Assembly: GCA_913051655.1 (NCBI GenBank)
Contig: CAJXHI010000002.1
Location: 58,627 to 122,626 of the forward strand
Length of the DNA: 64,000 nt
From: an uncultured Alphaproteobacteria bacterium
Lineage (GTDB): Bacteria > Pseudomonadota > Alphaproteobacteria > Rhodobacterales > Rhodobacteraceae
Direction: 5' to 3'
Under the pieces are notes generated by a model. It worked only from the letters and a program-made list of their open reading frames with translations, was not told the DNA's origin and made no database searches. Below are positions 9,434 to 21,416 of this stretch, piece by piece (within the stretch, counting starts at the first letter, position 1; each line of letters begins with the position of its first letter). The translations under genes were made by a program, and so were the position numbers.

Positions 9434-12394
9434 ATGACAGAGCAATCCACGAATGATCAGTTTCATGCCTCAAGCTTTATGCAGGGGCATAACGCAGAAT
9501 ACCTTGAAAAGCTTTATGCGCAATTCGCCAATGATCCGAATGCCGTCGACGTCGCGTGGCGAGATTTTTTTGCAGTTCTCGGTGATACAGAGATTGACGT
9601 AAAGAAAGAAGCCAAAGGTCCATCTTGGGCGCGTGAAGATTGGCCGCCTACGCCAAATGACGATGTGACAGCTGCGCTTGACGGCATGTGGACTCTCCAA
9701 AATGAGGCAAAAGTGGCCAAAGGGAAAATTGCTCAAAAGGCCGATGAAACTGGCGTTGAAATCAGTAATGATGCGATGAAACGCGCCGTGTTGGACAGTA
9801 TTCGCGCGCTGATGATAATTCGTGCCTACCGTATCCGTGGGCATTTGGCGGCCAGTCTTGATCCGTTAGGCATACGCGAAAAAACGCAGCATACAGAGCT
9901 TGATCCAAAATCCTACGGCTTCAACGAAGCAGATATGGATCGGCCAATATTCATCGACAATGTGCTTGGTCTGCAAATAGCCTCAATGCGCCAGATTATC
10001 GATATTGTTAAACGTACCTATTGTGGTACCTTTGCCTTACAATACATGCATATTTCCGATCCAGAACAGTCTTCTTGGCTGAAAGAGCGGATCGAAGGTT
10101 TAGACAAAGAAATTCGCTTCACCCGAGAAGGACGTAAAGCCATTTTGAACAAAATGGTTGAAGCCGAGGGCTTCGAAAAGTTTCTACATGTCAAATACAT
10201 GGGTACAAAACGCTTTGGACTGGATGGTGGCGAAAGTCTGATCCCAGCCCTGGAACAAATCATCAAGCGCGGAGGTGCTTTAGGCGTCAAAGAAATCGTG
10301 ATAGGTATGCCCCACCGCGGCCGTTTATCGGTCCTTGCCAATGTGATGCAAAAACCATATCGCGCCATTTTCAACGAATTTCAGGGCGGATCCTTTAAAC
10401 CTGAGGACGTAGACGGATCAGGTGATGTAAAATACCATCTTGGTGCATCCTCTGATCGCGACTTTGACGGCAATAATGTTCACCTTTCACTAACGGCGAA
10501 CCCTAGCCACCTTGAGGCGGTGAACCCCGTTGTACTGGGCAAAGTGCGTGCCAAGCAACAACAATTAAGAGACCATGACCGCATACAAGTCCTACCTCTT
10601 TTGCTCCACGGGGACGCGGCTTTCGCGGGTCAAGGCGTAGTTGCGGAATGTTTTGGTCTTTCCGGTCTCGTCGGGCATCGCACAGGCGGCACAATTCATG
10701 TGGTCGTCAATAATCAGATCGGCTTCACCACAGCACCCCACTTCAGCCGCTCATCGCCCTACCCTACGGATATCGCCCTTATGGTTGAAGCACCTATTTT
10801 CCACGTGAATGGGGATGATCCAGAAGCAGTCGTGCATGCGGCCAAAATTGCAATGGAATTTCGTCAAAAATTCCACAAAGACGTAGTTATCGACATCTTT
10901 TGCTATCGCCGTTTTGGCCATAACGAAGGGGACGAACCAATGTTCACAAACCCCCTCATGTATAACAAAATCAAAAAACAAAAAACCAGCTTAGCGCTTT
11001 ATACAGAGCGTTTGGTAACGGATGGTTTGATACCGGAGGGCGAAGTCGAAGATCTAAAAGCCGCCTTTCAAGCACGCATGAACGATGAATTCGAAGCAGG
11101 CAAAGATTTCAAACCCAACAAAGCCGATTGGCTTGACGGTCGTTGGTCACATATAAACAAACGTGAAGAAGAATATCAACGCGGCACCACGGCAATACCA
11201 AAGGACACCTTCCAAGAGGTGGGCGAAGCACTTTGCCGTGCGCCCGCGGGATATCCGGTGCACAAAACCATTCAACGACTTTTGGATGCGAAGAAGAATA
11301 TGTTTGAAACAGGCCAACGGATTGATTGGGCTACAGGCGAAGCATTGGCCTTTGGATCGCTTTTGACCGAAGGGTACCCTGTGCGCCTTGCAGGACAAGA
11401 CAGTACGAGAGGGACCTTCAGCCAACGGCACTCTGGGCTGGTGAGTCAAGACACCGAGGAACGGTATTACCCACTCAACAACATCCGCGAGGGCCAGCAA
11501 CGCTACGAAGTGATCGATTCGATGCTGTCTGAATACGCGGTATTGGGGTTTGAATATGGGTATTCCTTGGCAGAACCGAACGCACTGACGCTTTGGGAAG
11601 CACAGTTTGGCGATTTTGCAAACGGCGCGCAGATTATGTTTGACCAATTTGTCAGCTCAGGCGAAAGCAAATGGCTGCGCATGTCTGGTCTTGTGACCCT
11701 TTTACCCCATGGATTTGAAGGACAGGGCCCAGAACATTCCTCTGCGCGCTTGGAACGATTCCTGCAGATGTGCGGACAGGACAACTGGATCGTGGCAAAC
11801 TGCACCACACCCGCCAATTACTTCCACATTCTACGGCGTCAAATTCACCGTAGTTTTCGCAAACCACTCATCCTGATGACACCAAAATCACTTTTACGTC
11901 ACCGTTTGGCAGTGTCAAAAATCGACGATTTCATAGATGAATCGTCTTTCCATCGTGTATTATGGGATGATGCGCAATTCGGAAACTCCAGAACAAAATT
12001 AGTAGCCGATGATAAGATTCGCCGTGTGGTTATGTGTTCCGGCAAAGTCTATTTTGACCTCTTTGAGGAACGTAGCGCGCGCGCCATTGATGATGTGTAT
12101 CTGATGCGCTTTGAACAATTCTATCCTTTTCCTGCAATTTCTGCGCTCAAGGAACTTGAGCGTTTCAAAAATGCTGAAATGGTCTGGTGTCAGGAAGAAC
12201 CCAAAAACCAAGGTGCCTGGACATTTATGGAACCTAACCTTGAATGGGTGCTATCACGGATGAACGCAAAACACACAAGACCCGTATATTCAGGTCGCCC
12301 CGCAAGTGCCTCACCGGCTACGGGGCTTGCCTCTCAACACAAAGCCCAACAAGAAGCGCTGCTTGCCGAGGCGCTCGACATCAAAGGAAACTAA
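9434..12394 (+). CDS. sucA: 2-oxoglutarate dehydrogenase E1 component
   Basis: Thiamine-diphosphate-dependent E1 of the 2-oxoglutarate dehydrogenase complex, decarboxylating 2-oxoglutarate and transferring the succinyl group to the lipoyl arms of SucB. It has 986 residues, typical length. The N-terminal E2-binding segment contains [17 protein letters not shown]. The TPP domain has [16 protein letters not shown] and the [13 protein letters not shown] motif. The transketolase-like C-terminal half has [13 protein letters not shown] and [18 protein letters not shown]. The ribosome site is CCGGAGTGATCAA. The gene ends 4 nt before the sucB ATG. Confidence 0.98.
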   Translation: MTEQSTNDQFHASSFMQGHNAEYLEKLYAQFANDPNAVDVAWRDFFAVLGDTEIDVKKEAKGPSWAREDWPPTPNDDVTAALDGMWTLQNEAKVAKGKIAQKADETGVEISNDAMKRAVLDSIRALMIIRAYRIRGHLAASLDPLGIREKTQHTELDPKSYGFNEADMDRPIFIDNVLGLQIASMRQIIDIVKRTYCGTFALQYMHISDPEQSSWLKERIEGLDKEIRFTREGRKAILNKMVEAEGFEKFLHVKYMGTKRFGLDGGESLIPALEQIIKRGGALGVKEIVIGMPHRGRLSVLANVMQKPYRAIFNEFQGGSFKPEDVDGSGDVKYHLGASSDRDFDGNNVHLSLTANPSHLEAVNPVVLGKVRAKQQQLRDHDRIQVLPLLLHGDAAFAGQGVVAECFGLSGLVGHRTGGTIHVVVNNQIGFTTAPHFSRSSPYPTDIALMVEAPIFHVNGDDPEAVVHAAKIAMEFRQKFHKDVVIDIFCYRRFGHNEGDEPMFTNPLMYNKIKKQKTSLALYTERLVTDGLIPEGEVEDLKAAFQARMNDEFEAGKDFKPNKADWLDGRWSHINKREEEYQRGTTAIPKDTFQEVGEALCRAPAGYPVHKTIQRLLDAKKNMFETGQRIDWATGEALAFGSLLTEGYPVRLAGQDSTRGTFSQRHSGLVSQDTEERYYPLNNIREGQQRYEVIDSMLSEYAVLGFEYGYSLAEPNALTLWEAQFGDFANGAQIMFDQFVSSGESKWLRMSGLVTLLPHGFEGQGPEHSSARLERFLQMCGQDNWIVANCTTPANYFHILRRQIHRSFRKPLILMTPKSLLRHRLAVSKIDDFIDESSFHRVLWDDAQFGNSRTKLVADDKIRRVVMCSGKVYFDLFEERSARAIDDVYLMRFEQFYPFPAISALKELERFKNAEMVWCQEEPKNQGAWTFMEPNLEWVLSRMNAKHTRPVYSGRPASASPATGLASQHKAQQEALLAEALDIKGN

Positions 12395-12398
12395 GGAC

Positions 12399-13904
12399 AT
12401 GACCATAGAAATTCGCGTTCCCACGCTTGGTGAGTCCGTAAGCGAAGCCACCGTCGCGACTTGGTTCAAGACGCCGGGAGATGCCGTTGCGCAGGATGAA
12501 ATGCTTTGCGAACTGGAAACCGACAAAGTTACAGTCGAGGTGCCAAGCCCCTCTGCAGGTGAATTGAAAGAAATTGTCGCCAGCGAAGGTACAACCGTAG
12601 GCCTGAATGCGCTTTTGGCGACGATTTCAGAGGTCACTGTTGCTACAGCATCCACACCCACTAGCCCAAAAACTTCGACCGAGGCCAGCGCAAGTAATTT
12701 CGTCGCAGACGTCGATGTCATGGTGCCCACTTTGGGAGAGAGCGTTACCGAAGCAACTATTTCTTCTTGGTTCAAATCTGTCGGGGACACAGTCGCCCAA
12801 GATGAAATGCTCTGCGAGTTGGAAACAGATAAAGTCAGTGTCGAAGTCCCTGCTCCAGTAGCCGGTGTTTTGATAAACATCCTCGCCCCCGAAGGTACCG
12901 CAGTGGAAGTGAGTGCAAAGCTTGCAGTAATCGAAGCCGCCTCCAGCAAAAGTAGCGTAAAAATTGATCCTGCGGCCCTCGAACAACCACAACCACAAAG
13001 TGACCGAGCTGAATTCAAAGACATCGAAGACTCCCCATCAGCTAAAAAAGCGATGGCGGAGGCCAAGCTGAGCCGCGATCAGGTCAGAGGATCAGGACGA
13101 GATGGACGCATCATGAAAGAAGATGTCGCTAAAGCTATTGCAAGTATGCATGCGCCTCAAGAGCCAGCGCAGGTCCCTCGTGCTCCTGTGAGTGCTGATG
13201 ATGCATCCCGCGAAGAACGGGTAAAAATGACTCGACTTCGGCAAACCATTGCACGTCGTCTGAAGGACAGTCAGAATACTGCGGCCATGCTAACCACTTA
13301 TAATGAAGTGGATATGAGCGAGGTCATGGATCTACGTACTGAATACAAAGATCTGTTTGCCAAAAAGCATGGTGTAAAGCTCGGGTTCATGTCCTTTTTT
13401 ACCAAAGCTTGCTGCCATGCTTTAAACGAAGTTCCCGAAGTGAACGCAGAAATCGACGGTGCAGACATAGTTTATAAGAACTTTGTCCATATGGGCATCG
13501 CCGCAGGAACACCGACAGGACTTGTGGTGCCCGTTATTAGAGATGCCCACTCCATGTCTTTTGCAGAAATTGAAAAGGCGATTGCCGAAAAAGGCGTACG
13601 CGCACGTGATGGCAAGTTGAGTATGGCAGAAATGCAAGGGGGTACATTCACTATTTCGAATGGCGGGATTTACGGCTCTTTAATGTCATCTCCCATTCTG
13701 AACCCACCGCAATCCGGCATTCTTGGTATGCATAAGATCCAAGACCGCCCCATTGCAGTAAATGGTAAGGTTGTGATCCGACCGATGATGTATCTTGCGT
13801 TAAGCTATGACCATCGCATCGTGGACGGCAAGGGCGCTGTAACTTTCCTTGTACGCGTAAAAGAAGCGCTTGAAGATCCAAGCCGCCTGTTGATGGACCT
13901 CTAA
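12399..13904 (+). CDS. sucB: Dihydrolipoyllysine succinyltransferase (E2) with two lipoyl domains
   Basis: E2 core of the 2-oxoglutarate dehydrogenase complex, 501 residues. The start is [14 protein letters not shown], 4 nt after sucA, with AAAGGAAACTAAGGAC upstream; an in-frame extension into sucA is not used. Two tandem lipoyl domains (about residues 3-78 and 106-181) each carry ELETDKV with the lipoyl-lysine, whereas E. coli SucB has one. A peripheral subunit-binding domain follows ([20 protein letters not shown]). The catalytic domain ends in [16 protein letters not shown] with the active-site His and Asp. The two lipoyl domains are close in protein sequence but clearly diverged at synonymous sites, so the duplication is old. 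Confidence 0.97.
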   Translation: MTIEIRVPTLGESVSEATVATWFKTPGDAVAQDEMLCELETDKVTVEVPSPSAGELKEIVASEGTTVGLNALLATISEVTVATASTPTSPKTSTEASASNFVADVDVMVPTLGESVTEATISSWFKSVGDTVAQDEMLCELETDKVSVEVPAPVAGVLINILAPEGTAVEVSAKLAVIEAASSKSSVKIDPAALEQPQPQSDRAEFKDIEDSPSAKKAMAEAKLSRDQVRGSGRDGRIMKEDVAKAIASMHAPQEPAQVPRAPVSADDASREERVKMTRLRQTIARRLKDSQNTAAMLTTYNEVDMSEVMDLRTEYKDLFAKKHGVKLGFMSFFTKACCHALNEVPEVNAEIDGADIVYKNFVHMGIAAGTPTGLVVPVIRDAHSMSFAEIEKAIAEKGVRARDGKLSMAEMQGGTFTISNGGIYGSLMSSPILNPPQSGILGMHKIQDRPIAVNGKVVIRPMMYLALSYDHRIVDGKGAVTFLVRVKEALEDPSRLLMDL

Positions 13905-13940
13905 TCCGGTCTTATGAGACAATTAAGTAAAGGAAAAAAT

Positions 13941-15329
13941 ATGTCAGCATATGATGTCATTGTCATTGGATCAGGACCAGGGGGCTATGTCGCCGCAATT
14001 CGCTGTGCACAACATGGCTTAAAAACCGCCTGTGTTGAGGGACGCGACACGCTTGGTGGAACCTGTCTAAACGTCGGTTGCATTCCCTCCAAAGCACTTT
14101 TGCACGCCAGCCATATGCTACATGAGGCAGAGCATAATTTTGCGAAAATGGGCCTGAAGTGCAAAAGCACCTCCATCGATTGGGAGCAGATGTTAGCTTA
14201 CAAAGAGGAGACAATTTCTTCTAACACCCAAGGCATCGAATTTCTATTTAAAAAGAACAAAATCGATTGGCTTAAAGGATGGGGATCTATACTTACGCCC
14301 GGGCAAGTCAAAGTAGCCGATGAAGTTCATAACACTAAGAACATCATCATAGCGACAGGCTCTGTGCCCTCCTCTCTGCCTGGTGTTGAGATTGATGAAA
14401 AAACCATTGTAACATCGACTGGTGCGCTGATCTTGCCAAAGATCCCAAAGAAAATGGTCGTCATCGGAGCTGGTGTCATCGGAATTGAACTTGGATCAGT
14501 TTATGCGCGCCTTGGCAGTGACGTCACTGTGATAGAGTATCTTGATAAGATCACCCCAGGACTAGACAGCGATGTGCAGAAAACCTTTCAGCGAATACTG
14601 AAAAAACAGGGCCTAAGTTTCATTATGGGTGCTGCAGTGTCTTGTGTGGAAAAAATTAAAACCAAGGCGAAAGTAAGCTATAAGCTACGAAAAGACGGTA
14701 GCGACCATCAGATAGATGCCGACACTGTTTTGGTAGCCACAGGGCGTAAAACCTTTATCGATGGGCTTGGGCTCGAAACCCTCGGCGTTACCCTTTCGGA
14801 GCGGGGTCAAATCAAAACCGATGAGCAATGGCGCACAAATGTCGCTGGAATTTACGCCATTGGAGATGCTATTGACGGACCAATGCTGGCTCATAAAGCT
14901 GAAGATGAAGGCATGGCTGCCGCAGACGTTATTGCCGGAAAACATGGGCACGTAAATTATGGGGTGATCCCTAGCGTGATTTATACTCACCCAGAAGTCG
15001 CAAATGTGGGCGTTACAGAGGATTTACTTAAAAAAGAGGGGCACGCCTACAAGGTTGGCAAATTCATGTTCATGGGAAATGGTCGTGCCAAAGCCAATTT
15101 TTCTGCTGACGGCTTTGTGAAAATTTTAGCGGATGCAGACACAGATCGGCTTCTGGGAGCACACATAATAGGCCCGAGTGCGGGAGATTTAATCCATGAA
15201 ATCTGCGTCGCATTGGAATTTGGTGCCTCCGCTGAAGATCTTGCGCTTACGTGTCATGCGCATCCCACCTATTCCGAAGCCGTACGGGAAGCCGCTCTCG
15301 CTTGCGGTATGGGACCAATTCATTCTTGA
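13941..15329 (+). CDS. lpdA: Dihydrolipoyl dehydrogenase (E3)
   Basis: FAD enzyme that reoxidises the dihydrolipoyl arms of the 2-oxoglutarate dehydrogenase complex and reduces NAD. It has 462 residues from [17 protein letters not shown]; the start is fixed by AAAGGAAAAAAT just upstream. The redox disulfide is in [16 protein letters not shown] at about residues 37-52. The NAD-binding fold is [15 protein letters not shown], and the catalytic dyad region is [13 protein letters not shown] near the C-terminus. It is the last gene of the suc operon and convergent with ftsH across 82 bp, in which no clear terminator is visible. Confidence 0.97.
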   Translation: MSAYDVIVIGSGPGGYVAAIRCAQHGLKTACVEGRDTLGGTCLNVGCIPSKALLHASHMLHEAEHNFAKMGLKCKSTSIDWEQMLAYKEETISSNTQGIEFLFKKNKIDWLKGWGSILTPGQVKVADEVHNTKNIIIATGSVPSSLPGVEIDEKTIVTSTGALILPKIPKKMVVIGAGVIGIELGSVYARLGSDVTVIEYLDKITPGLDSDVQKTFQRILKKQGLSFIMGAAVSCVEKIKTKAKVSYKLRKDGSDHQIDADTVLVATGRKTFIDGLGLETLGVTLSERGQIKTDEQWRTNVAGIYAIGDAIDGPMLAHKAEDEGMAAADVIAGKHGHVNYGVIPSVIYTHPEVANVGVTEDLLKKEGHAYKVGKFMFMGNGRAKANFSADGFVKILADADTDRLLGAHIIGPSAGDLIHEICVALEFGASAEDLALTCHAHPTYSEAVREAALACGMGPIHS

Positions 15330-15411
15330 CAAGCAGACAAGTTAAAATTCAAGAAAATTCAACACAAAGAGCGCTATCAAATGCAATTTTTTTGTTTAAT
15401 TCCGAAAAAAT

Positions 15412-17328
15412 TCAAGTGGGTTCAGGCGCCAAATCTACGTCTCCAGAGGGTTTGGATTTAGATTTTGTTTTTGGGATTGCTGTCAAAGACGGTTTACCAC
15501 CGGTTTTGTTGGTGTCATCTTCACCCTCATCCGCCTCCGGATCTTCTCCGCGCATAACCCGTTTTATCTGATCACCAGTAAGCGTTTCGTATTCCAAAAG
15601 ACCTTCTGCGAGGCGTTCCCATTCGTCACGCTTTTCAATCAGAATCCCATGCGCTCGATCATAGGCTTCGCGAATGAAACGTCTGACCTCTTCTTCAATT
15701 AACTCTTTGGTGTTAGCAGATACGGAAAAGCCTGCAGTATTACCCGAATATCCTTCATGCGCTTCTGAATAATCCACATCACCAACTTTTTCAGACATAC
15801 CCCAACGCAAAACCATAGCTCGCGCTAGACCGGAGGCTTGCTGAATATCGCCGGCTGGACCGTTAGAGACGTTTTCGTCACCGTACTTTATGATCTCTGC
15901 CGCCTTTCCGGCCATCGTCATTGCGAGTTTTTCTTCACACTCTGACTTATGCCAGTTCAAACGGTCAATTTCCGGTAGCGACACAACCATGCCAAGAGCC
16001 CCACCGCGTGGGATAATAGTTGCCTTGTAAACAGGATCACATTGCGGAAGACTGAGCCCAACTATCGCATGCCCCGCTTCGTGATAGGCGGTTTTTTCTT
16101 TTTGATCAGCGGTCAACACCATACTGCGTCGCTCTGCACCCATCATCACCTTATCTTTTGCGTTTTCGAAATCCGCCATATTGACAACAGAGCGTCCAAT
16201 ACGCGCCGCCATCAAAGCCGCCTCGTTCACCAAATTTGCAAGATCGGCCCCAGAAAATCCTGGCGTACCACGTGCGATCAAGCGTAAATCAACATCGGGA
16301 CCCAAAGGTGTTTTCCGCGCATGTACGTTCAAAATCTTTTCGCGCCCTTTGATGTCCGGGTTTGGGACTGTCACCTGACGATCAAAACGGCCTGGGCGCA
16401 ACAACGCCGGATCCAAAACATCACGGCGATTTGTTGCAGCCAGAATAATCACTCCTTCGTTTGCGTCAAACCCATCCATTTCAACCAAGAGCTGGTTGAG
16501 TGTTTGTTCGCGTTCATCATTTCCGCCGCCATAGCCAGCGCCTCTGTTCCGGCCAACAGCGTCAATTTCGTCGATAAACACTATACAGGGCGCATTCTTT
16601 TTAGCTTGCTCAAACATGTCACGCACGCGACTTGCGCCGACACCGACAAACATTTCAACGAAATCAGAGCCGGAGATCGTGAAAAACGGCACTCCTGCTT
16701 CGCCAGCAATCGCACGCGCAAGAAGCGTCTTACCCGTACCGGGAGGGCCAACCAGTAAAGCACCCTTGGGAATGCGTCCACCAAGACGCGAAAACTTCTG
16801 CGGGTTTCTCAAGAATTCGACGATTTCTTCAAGCTCTTCTTTGGCCTCGTCTATACCCGCGACATCGTCAAATGTGACGCGTTCCTGCTTTTCGGTCAAA
16901 AGCTTAGCACGGGATTTTCCAAAGCCCATCGCACCCCCCTTGCCGCCTCCCTGCATCCGATTCATAAAATAGACCCAAACGCCAATAAGCAAAAGGAATG
17001 GAAAGAGTGTCATCAAGAAGGATTGCAGGCCTGACTGCTCCTGCTGCTCGGCTCGGATTATCACATCATTCGTAATCAAAAGATCGGTCACGTTAGCATC
17101 ACTTGGCACGATTGTGACGTACTCTTTACTATCTGCGCCTTTAAACATAACCTTTTCGCCGTCAAGTGTTGCGGCTTTCACCTCTCCACTCTCAATCGCG
17201 ACAACAAAGTCGGAGTAGTTAACTTCTCTGCTCTGCAAACTCCCGCTTCCAGAGCTGAAAACGTTAAACAGCACGACGACAACGAGGAAAAGAATGAACC
17301 AAAATGCGATATTGCGACTGTTGCCCAA
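15412..17328 (-). CDS. ftsH: ATP-dependent zinc metalloprotease FtsH
   Basis: Membrane-anchored AAA protease that degrades unassembled membrane proteins and regulators. The start is placed at a TTG (17326-17328) giving [13 protein letters not shown], because AGGAG sits 7 nt upstream and homologs begin there; a longer frame with another TTG is not supported. The 638 residues comprise helix 1 (about 5-25), a periplasmic segment, helix 2 (about 105-125), and an AAA domain. The AAA domain has Walker A GPPGTGKT, Walker [13 protein letters not shown] and the second region of homology LRPGRFDRQ. The zinc site HEAGHAI completes it. It is downstream of tilS (81 nt), last in the ruvC-to-ftsH run. Confidence 0.97.
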   Translation of the reverse strand: MGNSRNIAFWFILFLVVVVLFNVFSSGSGSLQSREVNYSDFVVAIESGEVKAATLDGEKVMFKGADSKEYVTIVPSDANVTDLLITNDVIIRAEQQEQSGLQSFLMTLFPFLLLIGVWVYFMNRMQGGGKGGAMGFGKSRAKLLTEKQERVTFDDVAGIDEAKEELEEIVEFLRNPQKFSRLGGRIPKGALLVGPPGTGKTLLARAIAGEAGVPFFTISGSDFVEMFVGVGASRVRDMFEQAKKNAPCIVFIDEIDAVGRNRGAGYGGGNDEREQTLNQLLVEMDGFDANEGVIILAATNRRDVLDPALLRPGRFDRQVTVPNPDIKGREKILNVHARKTPLGPDVDLRLIARGTPGFSGADLANLVNEAALMAARIGRSVVNMADFENAKDKVMMGAERRSMVLTADQKEKTAYHEAGHAIVGLSLPQCDPVYKATIIPRGGALGMVVSLPEIDRLNWHKSECEEKLAMTMAGKAAEIIKYGDENVSNGPAGDIQQASGLARAMVLRWGMSEKVGDVDYSEAHEGYSGNTAGFSVSANTKELIEEEVRRFIREAYDRAHGILIEKRDEWERLAEGLLEYETLTGDQIKRVMRGEDPEADEGEDDTNKTGGKPSLTAIPKTKSKSKPSGDVDLAPEPT

Positions 17329-17409
17329 GGCGAATCTCCTAAACAAGTCCCAGCAATGCTGGGATAATGTGTTTTTATAACAAACTACATAACAAGGAAA
17401 GTCGAAGCT

Positions 17410-18696
17410 TCAATAGCTACCCATACTCTGCTCAAAGGGTCTGGCACAAAAAGTCGCAGAAATATGATTATTTTCGATCAAACTTGGTGCATAGAGAAGA
17501 AGTTCTCCCTCAAATATTCCGGGATGCGCCTGAAGAGCGCGAAATGGGAGTAAAAAATTTCCTTGCCTCCGCACCCATTTTGCTCCCTCTGCCCCCAGCG
17601 GCGCAATCATTAGTTGTGTTGACGCTTTTGTGTCCATGAAACGCACTTTCCAGCGCCTATCCCAGACCGTCCCATCCACCAAATCTATCCTATTTCCCTC
17701 AACAGCCTTAAATTCGCGGCTAACCCTAATCTGGTCCTTATGCGGATGGATAAGACATCCATGGATTGTTTGAGTTTTGCCACTCAGACTATTTTTAAAA
17801 ATCCGCTTTAACGCTTCAAAGCGTGGTCGGTACGGGTTTGAAGACACCCATTTTAATGCTTGTGCGAATAAACGATATTGAAATTCTCGATGAAGTTTTC
17901 CAAACCCAGCCCGATCAATCAAAAGATCGCCATATTCTGTCACGCAAATCTTGCTCGCAAAAACACGTGTTTCTTGATCCAAGGCGTCGCGGGCTCTTTG
18001 CAAGTGGGAGGCGGCGTCAGCAATATTTTCAGGGTTGATACCAAGATCATTTGTTTGTGCCAAAGCACTGCGCATTTTTATTCTGCCAAACCGCTTATCA
18101 TCATTAGAAGGATCATTTATCCAAGCAACAAAACGCTGTCTTAAAAACTCCCGAAGAAGCTCTCTTCTGAATTCGAGCAAAGGACGTATTAGCCAATATC
18201 CGCCATCACCTAAAGGTACATATCGCTTTGCAGGGATAGAAGATAAACCATCTAAACCCGATCCACGCTGCAAACGCAACAGGAATGTTTCCGCCTGATC
18301 ATCCAACGTGTGGCCCGTTAAAACCACCGCCCCGTTGCCGCCATGACCTGCTATCAGGGCGTATCTGGCATCACGTGCATTTTTTTGCAGATTGCCTTGG
18401 CTCGCTACGCCATCCTTCCAGTGCAAAATATCATGCACCAGCCCAAGACTGTGCGCCGCTGATTTGACAAATTCCGCCTCAGCAGCACTGTCAGAACGCA
18501 GCCCATGATCAATCGTCACGACCGAACAAGAAACACTGTGTTCTTTGGCCCAAGAAGCCGTTAAATGCATCAAAGCCATACTGTCGCTGCCGCCGGATAC
18601 CATTAGCAGAACAGAATGGGGTGTCATATCCTCCAAAAGACTGGACAGATTGTCTTTAAAGCGGTCTGACAGACCTATAACCCTTTTTAGAGACAT
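17410..18696 (-). CDS. tilS: tRNA(Ile)-lysidine synthase
   Basis: Modifies C34 of tRNA-Ile(CAU) to lysidine so that it reads AUA. The N-terminal ATP-pyrophosphatase P-loop is VSGGSDSMALMHL at about residues 33-45. Further family motifs are TIDHGLRSDSAAEAEFV, GHTLDDQAETFLLRLQRGSG and the Arg-rich RPLLEFRRELLREF. The 428-residue length includes the C-terminal tRNA-binding part. The ATG lies inside the end of cpoB (10-nt overlap), so the two are translationally linked. tilS-ftsH adjacency is conserved in many proteobacteria. Confidence 0.95.
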   Translation of the reverse strand: MSLKRVIGLSDRFKDNLSSLLEDMTPHSVLLMVSGGSDSMALMHLTASWAKEHSVSCSVVTIDHGLRSDSAAEAEFVKSAAHSLGLVHDILHWKDGVASQGNLQKNARDARYALIAGHGGNGAVVLTGHTLDDQAETFLLRLQRGSGLDGLSSIPAKRYVPLGDGGYWLIRPLLEFRRELLREFLRQRFVAWINDPSNDDKRFGRIKMRSALAQTNDLGINPENIADAASHLQRARDALDQETRVFASKICVTEYGDLLIDRAGFGKLHREFQYRLFAQALKWVSSNPYRPRFEALKRIFKNSLSGKTQTIHGCLIHPHKDQIRVSREFKAVEGNRIDLVDGTVWDRRWKVRFMDTKASTQLMIAPLGAEGAKWVRRQGNFLLPFRALQAHPGIFEGELLLYAPSLIENNHISATFCARPFEQSMGSY

Positions 18697-19499
18697 TCTA
18701 GCGACTGCATGGCCTGATCGGCGTCCACTGCAAATGGCGTTTCAGGAAATCTGATTTCTACTTGCGAAAGGGTCTGGCAACCTGCCTCGATCCGCCCCAA
18801 TTTCACCAATGCCTTGCCAAGCAACGTCAGCGCTTCAGGGGCAACAGCGGAATTTTGATAGTTGGTAAAACTCTCAAGATAGGCACGTGCGGAACCTTTA
18901 GTATCTTCATTTGCCTCAAGCGCCTTACCGCGCAGCAAAAACGCCTTTGGCGCAAGCGGGCTGGTTGGATAGGTCTTTCCAAAGCGACTAAACATTTCAG
19001 CAGCTTCTTCAAAGCGTTCTTCGTCCAGTGCCTTTTTTGCGGTATCAAAATCCGCTTCCTCGCCCACCGCGAGCTCAGCAATTTCTTGTTCGACAATTTC
19101 CGGCGTTTCACTCTCATTTATCCCACCCAAAGTCGTCGTTTGGGACAATTGCGATAGGTCGCCGCCTTCAAGTTCAACCAGACGAAATTCAAGGTCACCA
19201 ATACGGGCCGTTCCGTCGTCGATAATGTTTTGAACTTTGAACTCTAGGCGCTCAGTTACATTTGTAAGGCGCTCAAGCTGTGCCTGTATTGCATCAACCC
19301 GTAGCACAATACTGTCTTCGCTAGACAATCCGGTTGGGGAAGATGTAGTCGATAGCTCTCTCTTGAGCTTTTGTATTTCAACAAAAAGGTAAGATAAATC
19401 TTGGCGAATATCCGCAAGTGTTTCCTTACGCTCACTGTCCTGTGCCGCCAAGGTCGTGGAACACACGCAAAGCATGACCAATATTATCCAACGCCTCAT
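18687..19499 (-). CDS. cpoB: Cell division coordinator CpoB (YbgF-like)
   Basis: Periplasmic TolA partner that links peptidoglycan synthesis to outer-membrane constriction. It has 270 residues from MRRWIILVMLC; this ATG has GGGG 7 nt upstream, whereas the earlier in-frame TTG has no ribosome site. Signal peptide residues 1-20 end near TTLAA. A coiled-coil N-terminal region (about 25-110) contains LAQLERLTNVTERLEF-like heptads. C-terminal TPR repeats follow, with FDTAKKALDEERFEEAAEMF and further copies. It is directly downstream of pal, as in other Tol-Pal operons. Confidence 0.93.
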   Translation of the reverse strand: MRRWIILVMLCVCSTTLAAQDSERKETLADIRQDLSYLFVEIQKLKRELSTTSSPTGLSSEDSIVLRVDAIQAQLERLTNVTERLEFKVQNIIDDGTARIGDLEFRLVELEGGDLSQLSQTTTLGGINESETPEIVEQEIAELAVGEEADFDTAKKALDEERFEEAAEMFSRFGKTYPTSPLAPKAFLLRGKALEANEDTKGSARAYLESFTNYQNSAVAPEALTLLGKALVKLGRIEAGCQTLSQVEIRFPETPFAVDADQAMQSLECL

Positions 19500-19512
19500 G
19501 CCAATCCCCAAA

Positions 19513-20022
19513 CTAGAAATTTAAATTGTCTAAAACGCTGACTGATCGTCGGTTTTTTGCATAACACCGCTCGTTACTACATATTTCAAGCGGGCGCTCT
19601 TTGCCATAGCTCACCGTTTTTAGGCGTGATCCCGCAACACCAAGCGAGACCATATATTCTTTTACTGCACTAGCCCGACGTGCACCGAGAGCGAGATTAT
19701 ATTCTCTCGTACCTTGTTCATCAGCGTGGCCTTCGATGACCACGACGTAGTCGATATTTTGCATAAGCCAATTGACCTGTGCATCTAAAACTACAAGAGC
19801 CTCTGCCGAAAGGTTGGATTGATCGGTCCCAAAAAAGACACGATCACCAACAGCGCTTTGAAATTCTGCCGGAGTGCCTACGATCACATTACCATCTGGG
19901 TTTAAGTCATTGGTCCCACCAGAACTGAACTGTCCGTTGTTATATCCGCCACTATTGGTGTTGCAAGAAAACAACACCCCCAAAGAAAGCATTACTAAAA
20001 TATTAAGAGCCTGTTTACGCAT
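19513..20022 (-). CDS. pal: Peptidoglycan-associated lipoprotein Pal
   Basis: Outer-membrane lipoprotein that anchors the envelope to peptidoglycan in the Tol-Pal system. Of 169 residues, the signal sequence ends in the lipobox LGVLFSCN, with the lipidated Cys at about residue 20. It is followed by a Gly/Ser/Asn linker and an OmpA-like domain with the peptidoglycan-binding motif IEGHADEQGTREYNLALG and ARRASAVKEYMVSLG. It is separated by 80 bp from tolB upstream and 13 bp from cpoB downstream. Confidence 0.97.
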   Translation of the reverse strand: MRKQALNILVMLSLGVLFSCNTNSGGYNNGQFSSGGTNDLNPDGNVIVGTPAEFQSAVGDRVFFGTDQSNLSAEALVVLDAQVNWLMQNIDYVVVIEGHADEQGTREYNLALGARRASAVKEYMVSLGVAGSRLKTVSYGKERPLEICSNERCYAKNRRSVSVLDNLNF

Positions 20023-20102
20023 TTTTGCGCCCCTTTGTTTGATAATTACCGTACCATAACGCTACGTTTATTAAAACCATTTCATAATTAAATCGAGCGG
20101 CT

Positions 20103-21416
20103 TTATCGCCCTAAGGGCGACCACGCAGCATCGGATGCACCATCCGGTGTCAGAAGAACCCGTAAATTCCTTCCCGATATGTCGACTGTATAGAGGCGTG
20201 AAGACCCGTTTGCGCCTTGCGTTTCACGCGTAAATGCAATTACACGTCCGTTGGGGGACCATGTGGGACCCTCATCTAGAAACGACGCTGTCAAAAGCCG
20301 TTCTTCGCTACCATCAATGCGCATCACACCAATGTGAAAACGTCCGCGATTTTGTTTGGTGAAGGCGATCATATCCCCGCGTGGCGACCAAACAGGTGTT
20401 CCATAACGCCCCTGCCCAAAGCTAATACGCTTTGCGCTTCCTCCGCTTGCAGACATAACATAGAGCTGCTGGGTTCCAGATCGGTCGCTTTCAAAAACAA
20501 TTTGTGAGCCATCCGGAGAAAAGCTTGGGGCTGTCTCGATTGACGGGGCGGAACTAAGCCTTTTTGTCCTTCGAGACGCTAAATTCAAAAGATAAATGTC
20601 TGTATTGCCCCCCTTCTCTAACGAATAGACAACAGAATTACCGTCTGGAGAGAAGCGTGGCGCAAAGGTCATGGTTCCCTCATCATTGCGCAACGACTGC
20701 CGCGATATAGTACCCACGTCCAGCATGTAAATCTGCGGGAAACCTGTTTCGTAACTCGTGTAAAGCACTCTTTCCCCTGCAGGAGAGAACCGTGGAGCGA
20801 GAACAAGGTCAGCACTATCTGTAAGATATTTCACATTCGCGCCATCCTGATCCATAATTGCAAGGCGCTTCTTTCGTGCGCCCTTACGCCCACTTTCAGA
20901 GACAAATACAATACGACTGTCAAAATAACCGCTTTCACCTGTTAAACGAGTATAGATCACATCAGCCACTTTATGGCCCATGCGCCGCCATCCATCGACT
21001 GTACCGCTGAATTTCAGACCACTGCCCAATTCGGCATTCGAAAAAACATCGTAAATGCGAAATTTCACGATCATCTTGCCTTTACCTGTCACGCTGACAG
21101 CACCCACTACCAAAGCCTGAGCATTAATCGCTTTCCAATCTGAAAATTGAATTGGCGACGAAAAGCTCGTGACACTTGAAATATGGGCCTGAGATGGAAT
21201 TTCTCGAAACAAACCAGTAGAGGTCAAATCCTGCGCGATAAGCTGGGTAAGTCGTTTACTGTAGTCCCGCCCACCAGAATCTTCAGCGACAAAAACCGGT
21301 GCCGCAAATGGCAAAGGTTCAATCACGCCTTCTGTAATTTTAATCCGCAAAGGTTCTGCGAAAAGGCTCCCTGTAAAAAAGGTAACAATTGAAAATAAAA
21401 GTATCTTAAGCTTCAT
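20103..21416 (-). CDS. tolB: Tol-Pal system beta-propeller protein TolB
   Basis: Periplasmic TolB, binding Pal and communicating with TolA. It has 437 residues with a signal peptide (FTGSLFA at about 15-21), an N-terminal alpha/beta domain and a six-bladed WD40-like propeller. The propeller repeats are visible as [60 protein letters not shown] and [15 protein letters not shown]. The start overlaps the tolA stop by 4 nt (ATGA), indicating coupled translation. Confidence 0.97.
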   Translation of the reverse strand: MKLKILLFSIVTFFTGSLFAEPLRIKITEGVIEPLPFAAPVFVAEDSGGRDYSKRLTQLIAQDLTSTGLFREIPSQAHISSVTSFSSPIQFSDWKAINAQALVVGAVSVTGKGKMIVKFRIYDVFSNAELGSGLKFSGTVDGWRRMGHKVADVIYTRLTGESGYFDSRIVFVSESGRKGARKKRLAIMDQDGANVKYLTDSADLVLAPRFSPAGERVLYTSYETGFPQIYMLDVGTISRQSLRNDEGTMTFAPRFSPDGNSVVYSLEKGGNTDIYLLNLASRRTKRLSSAPSIETAPSFSPDGSQIVFESDRSGTQQLYVMSASGGSAKRISFGQGRYGTPVWSPRGDMIAFTKQNRGRFHIGVMRIDGSEERLLTASFLDEGPTWSPNGRVIAFTRETQGANGSSRLYTVDISGRNLRVLLTPDGASDAAWSPLGR

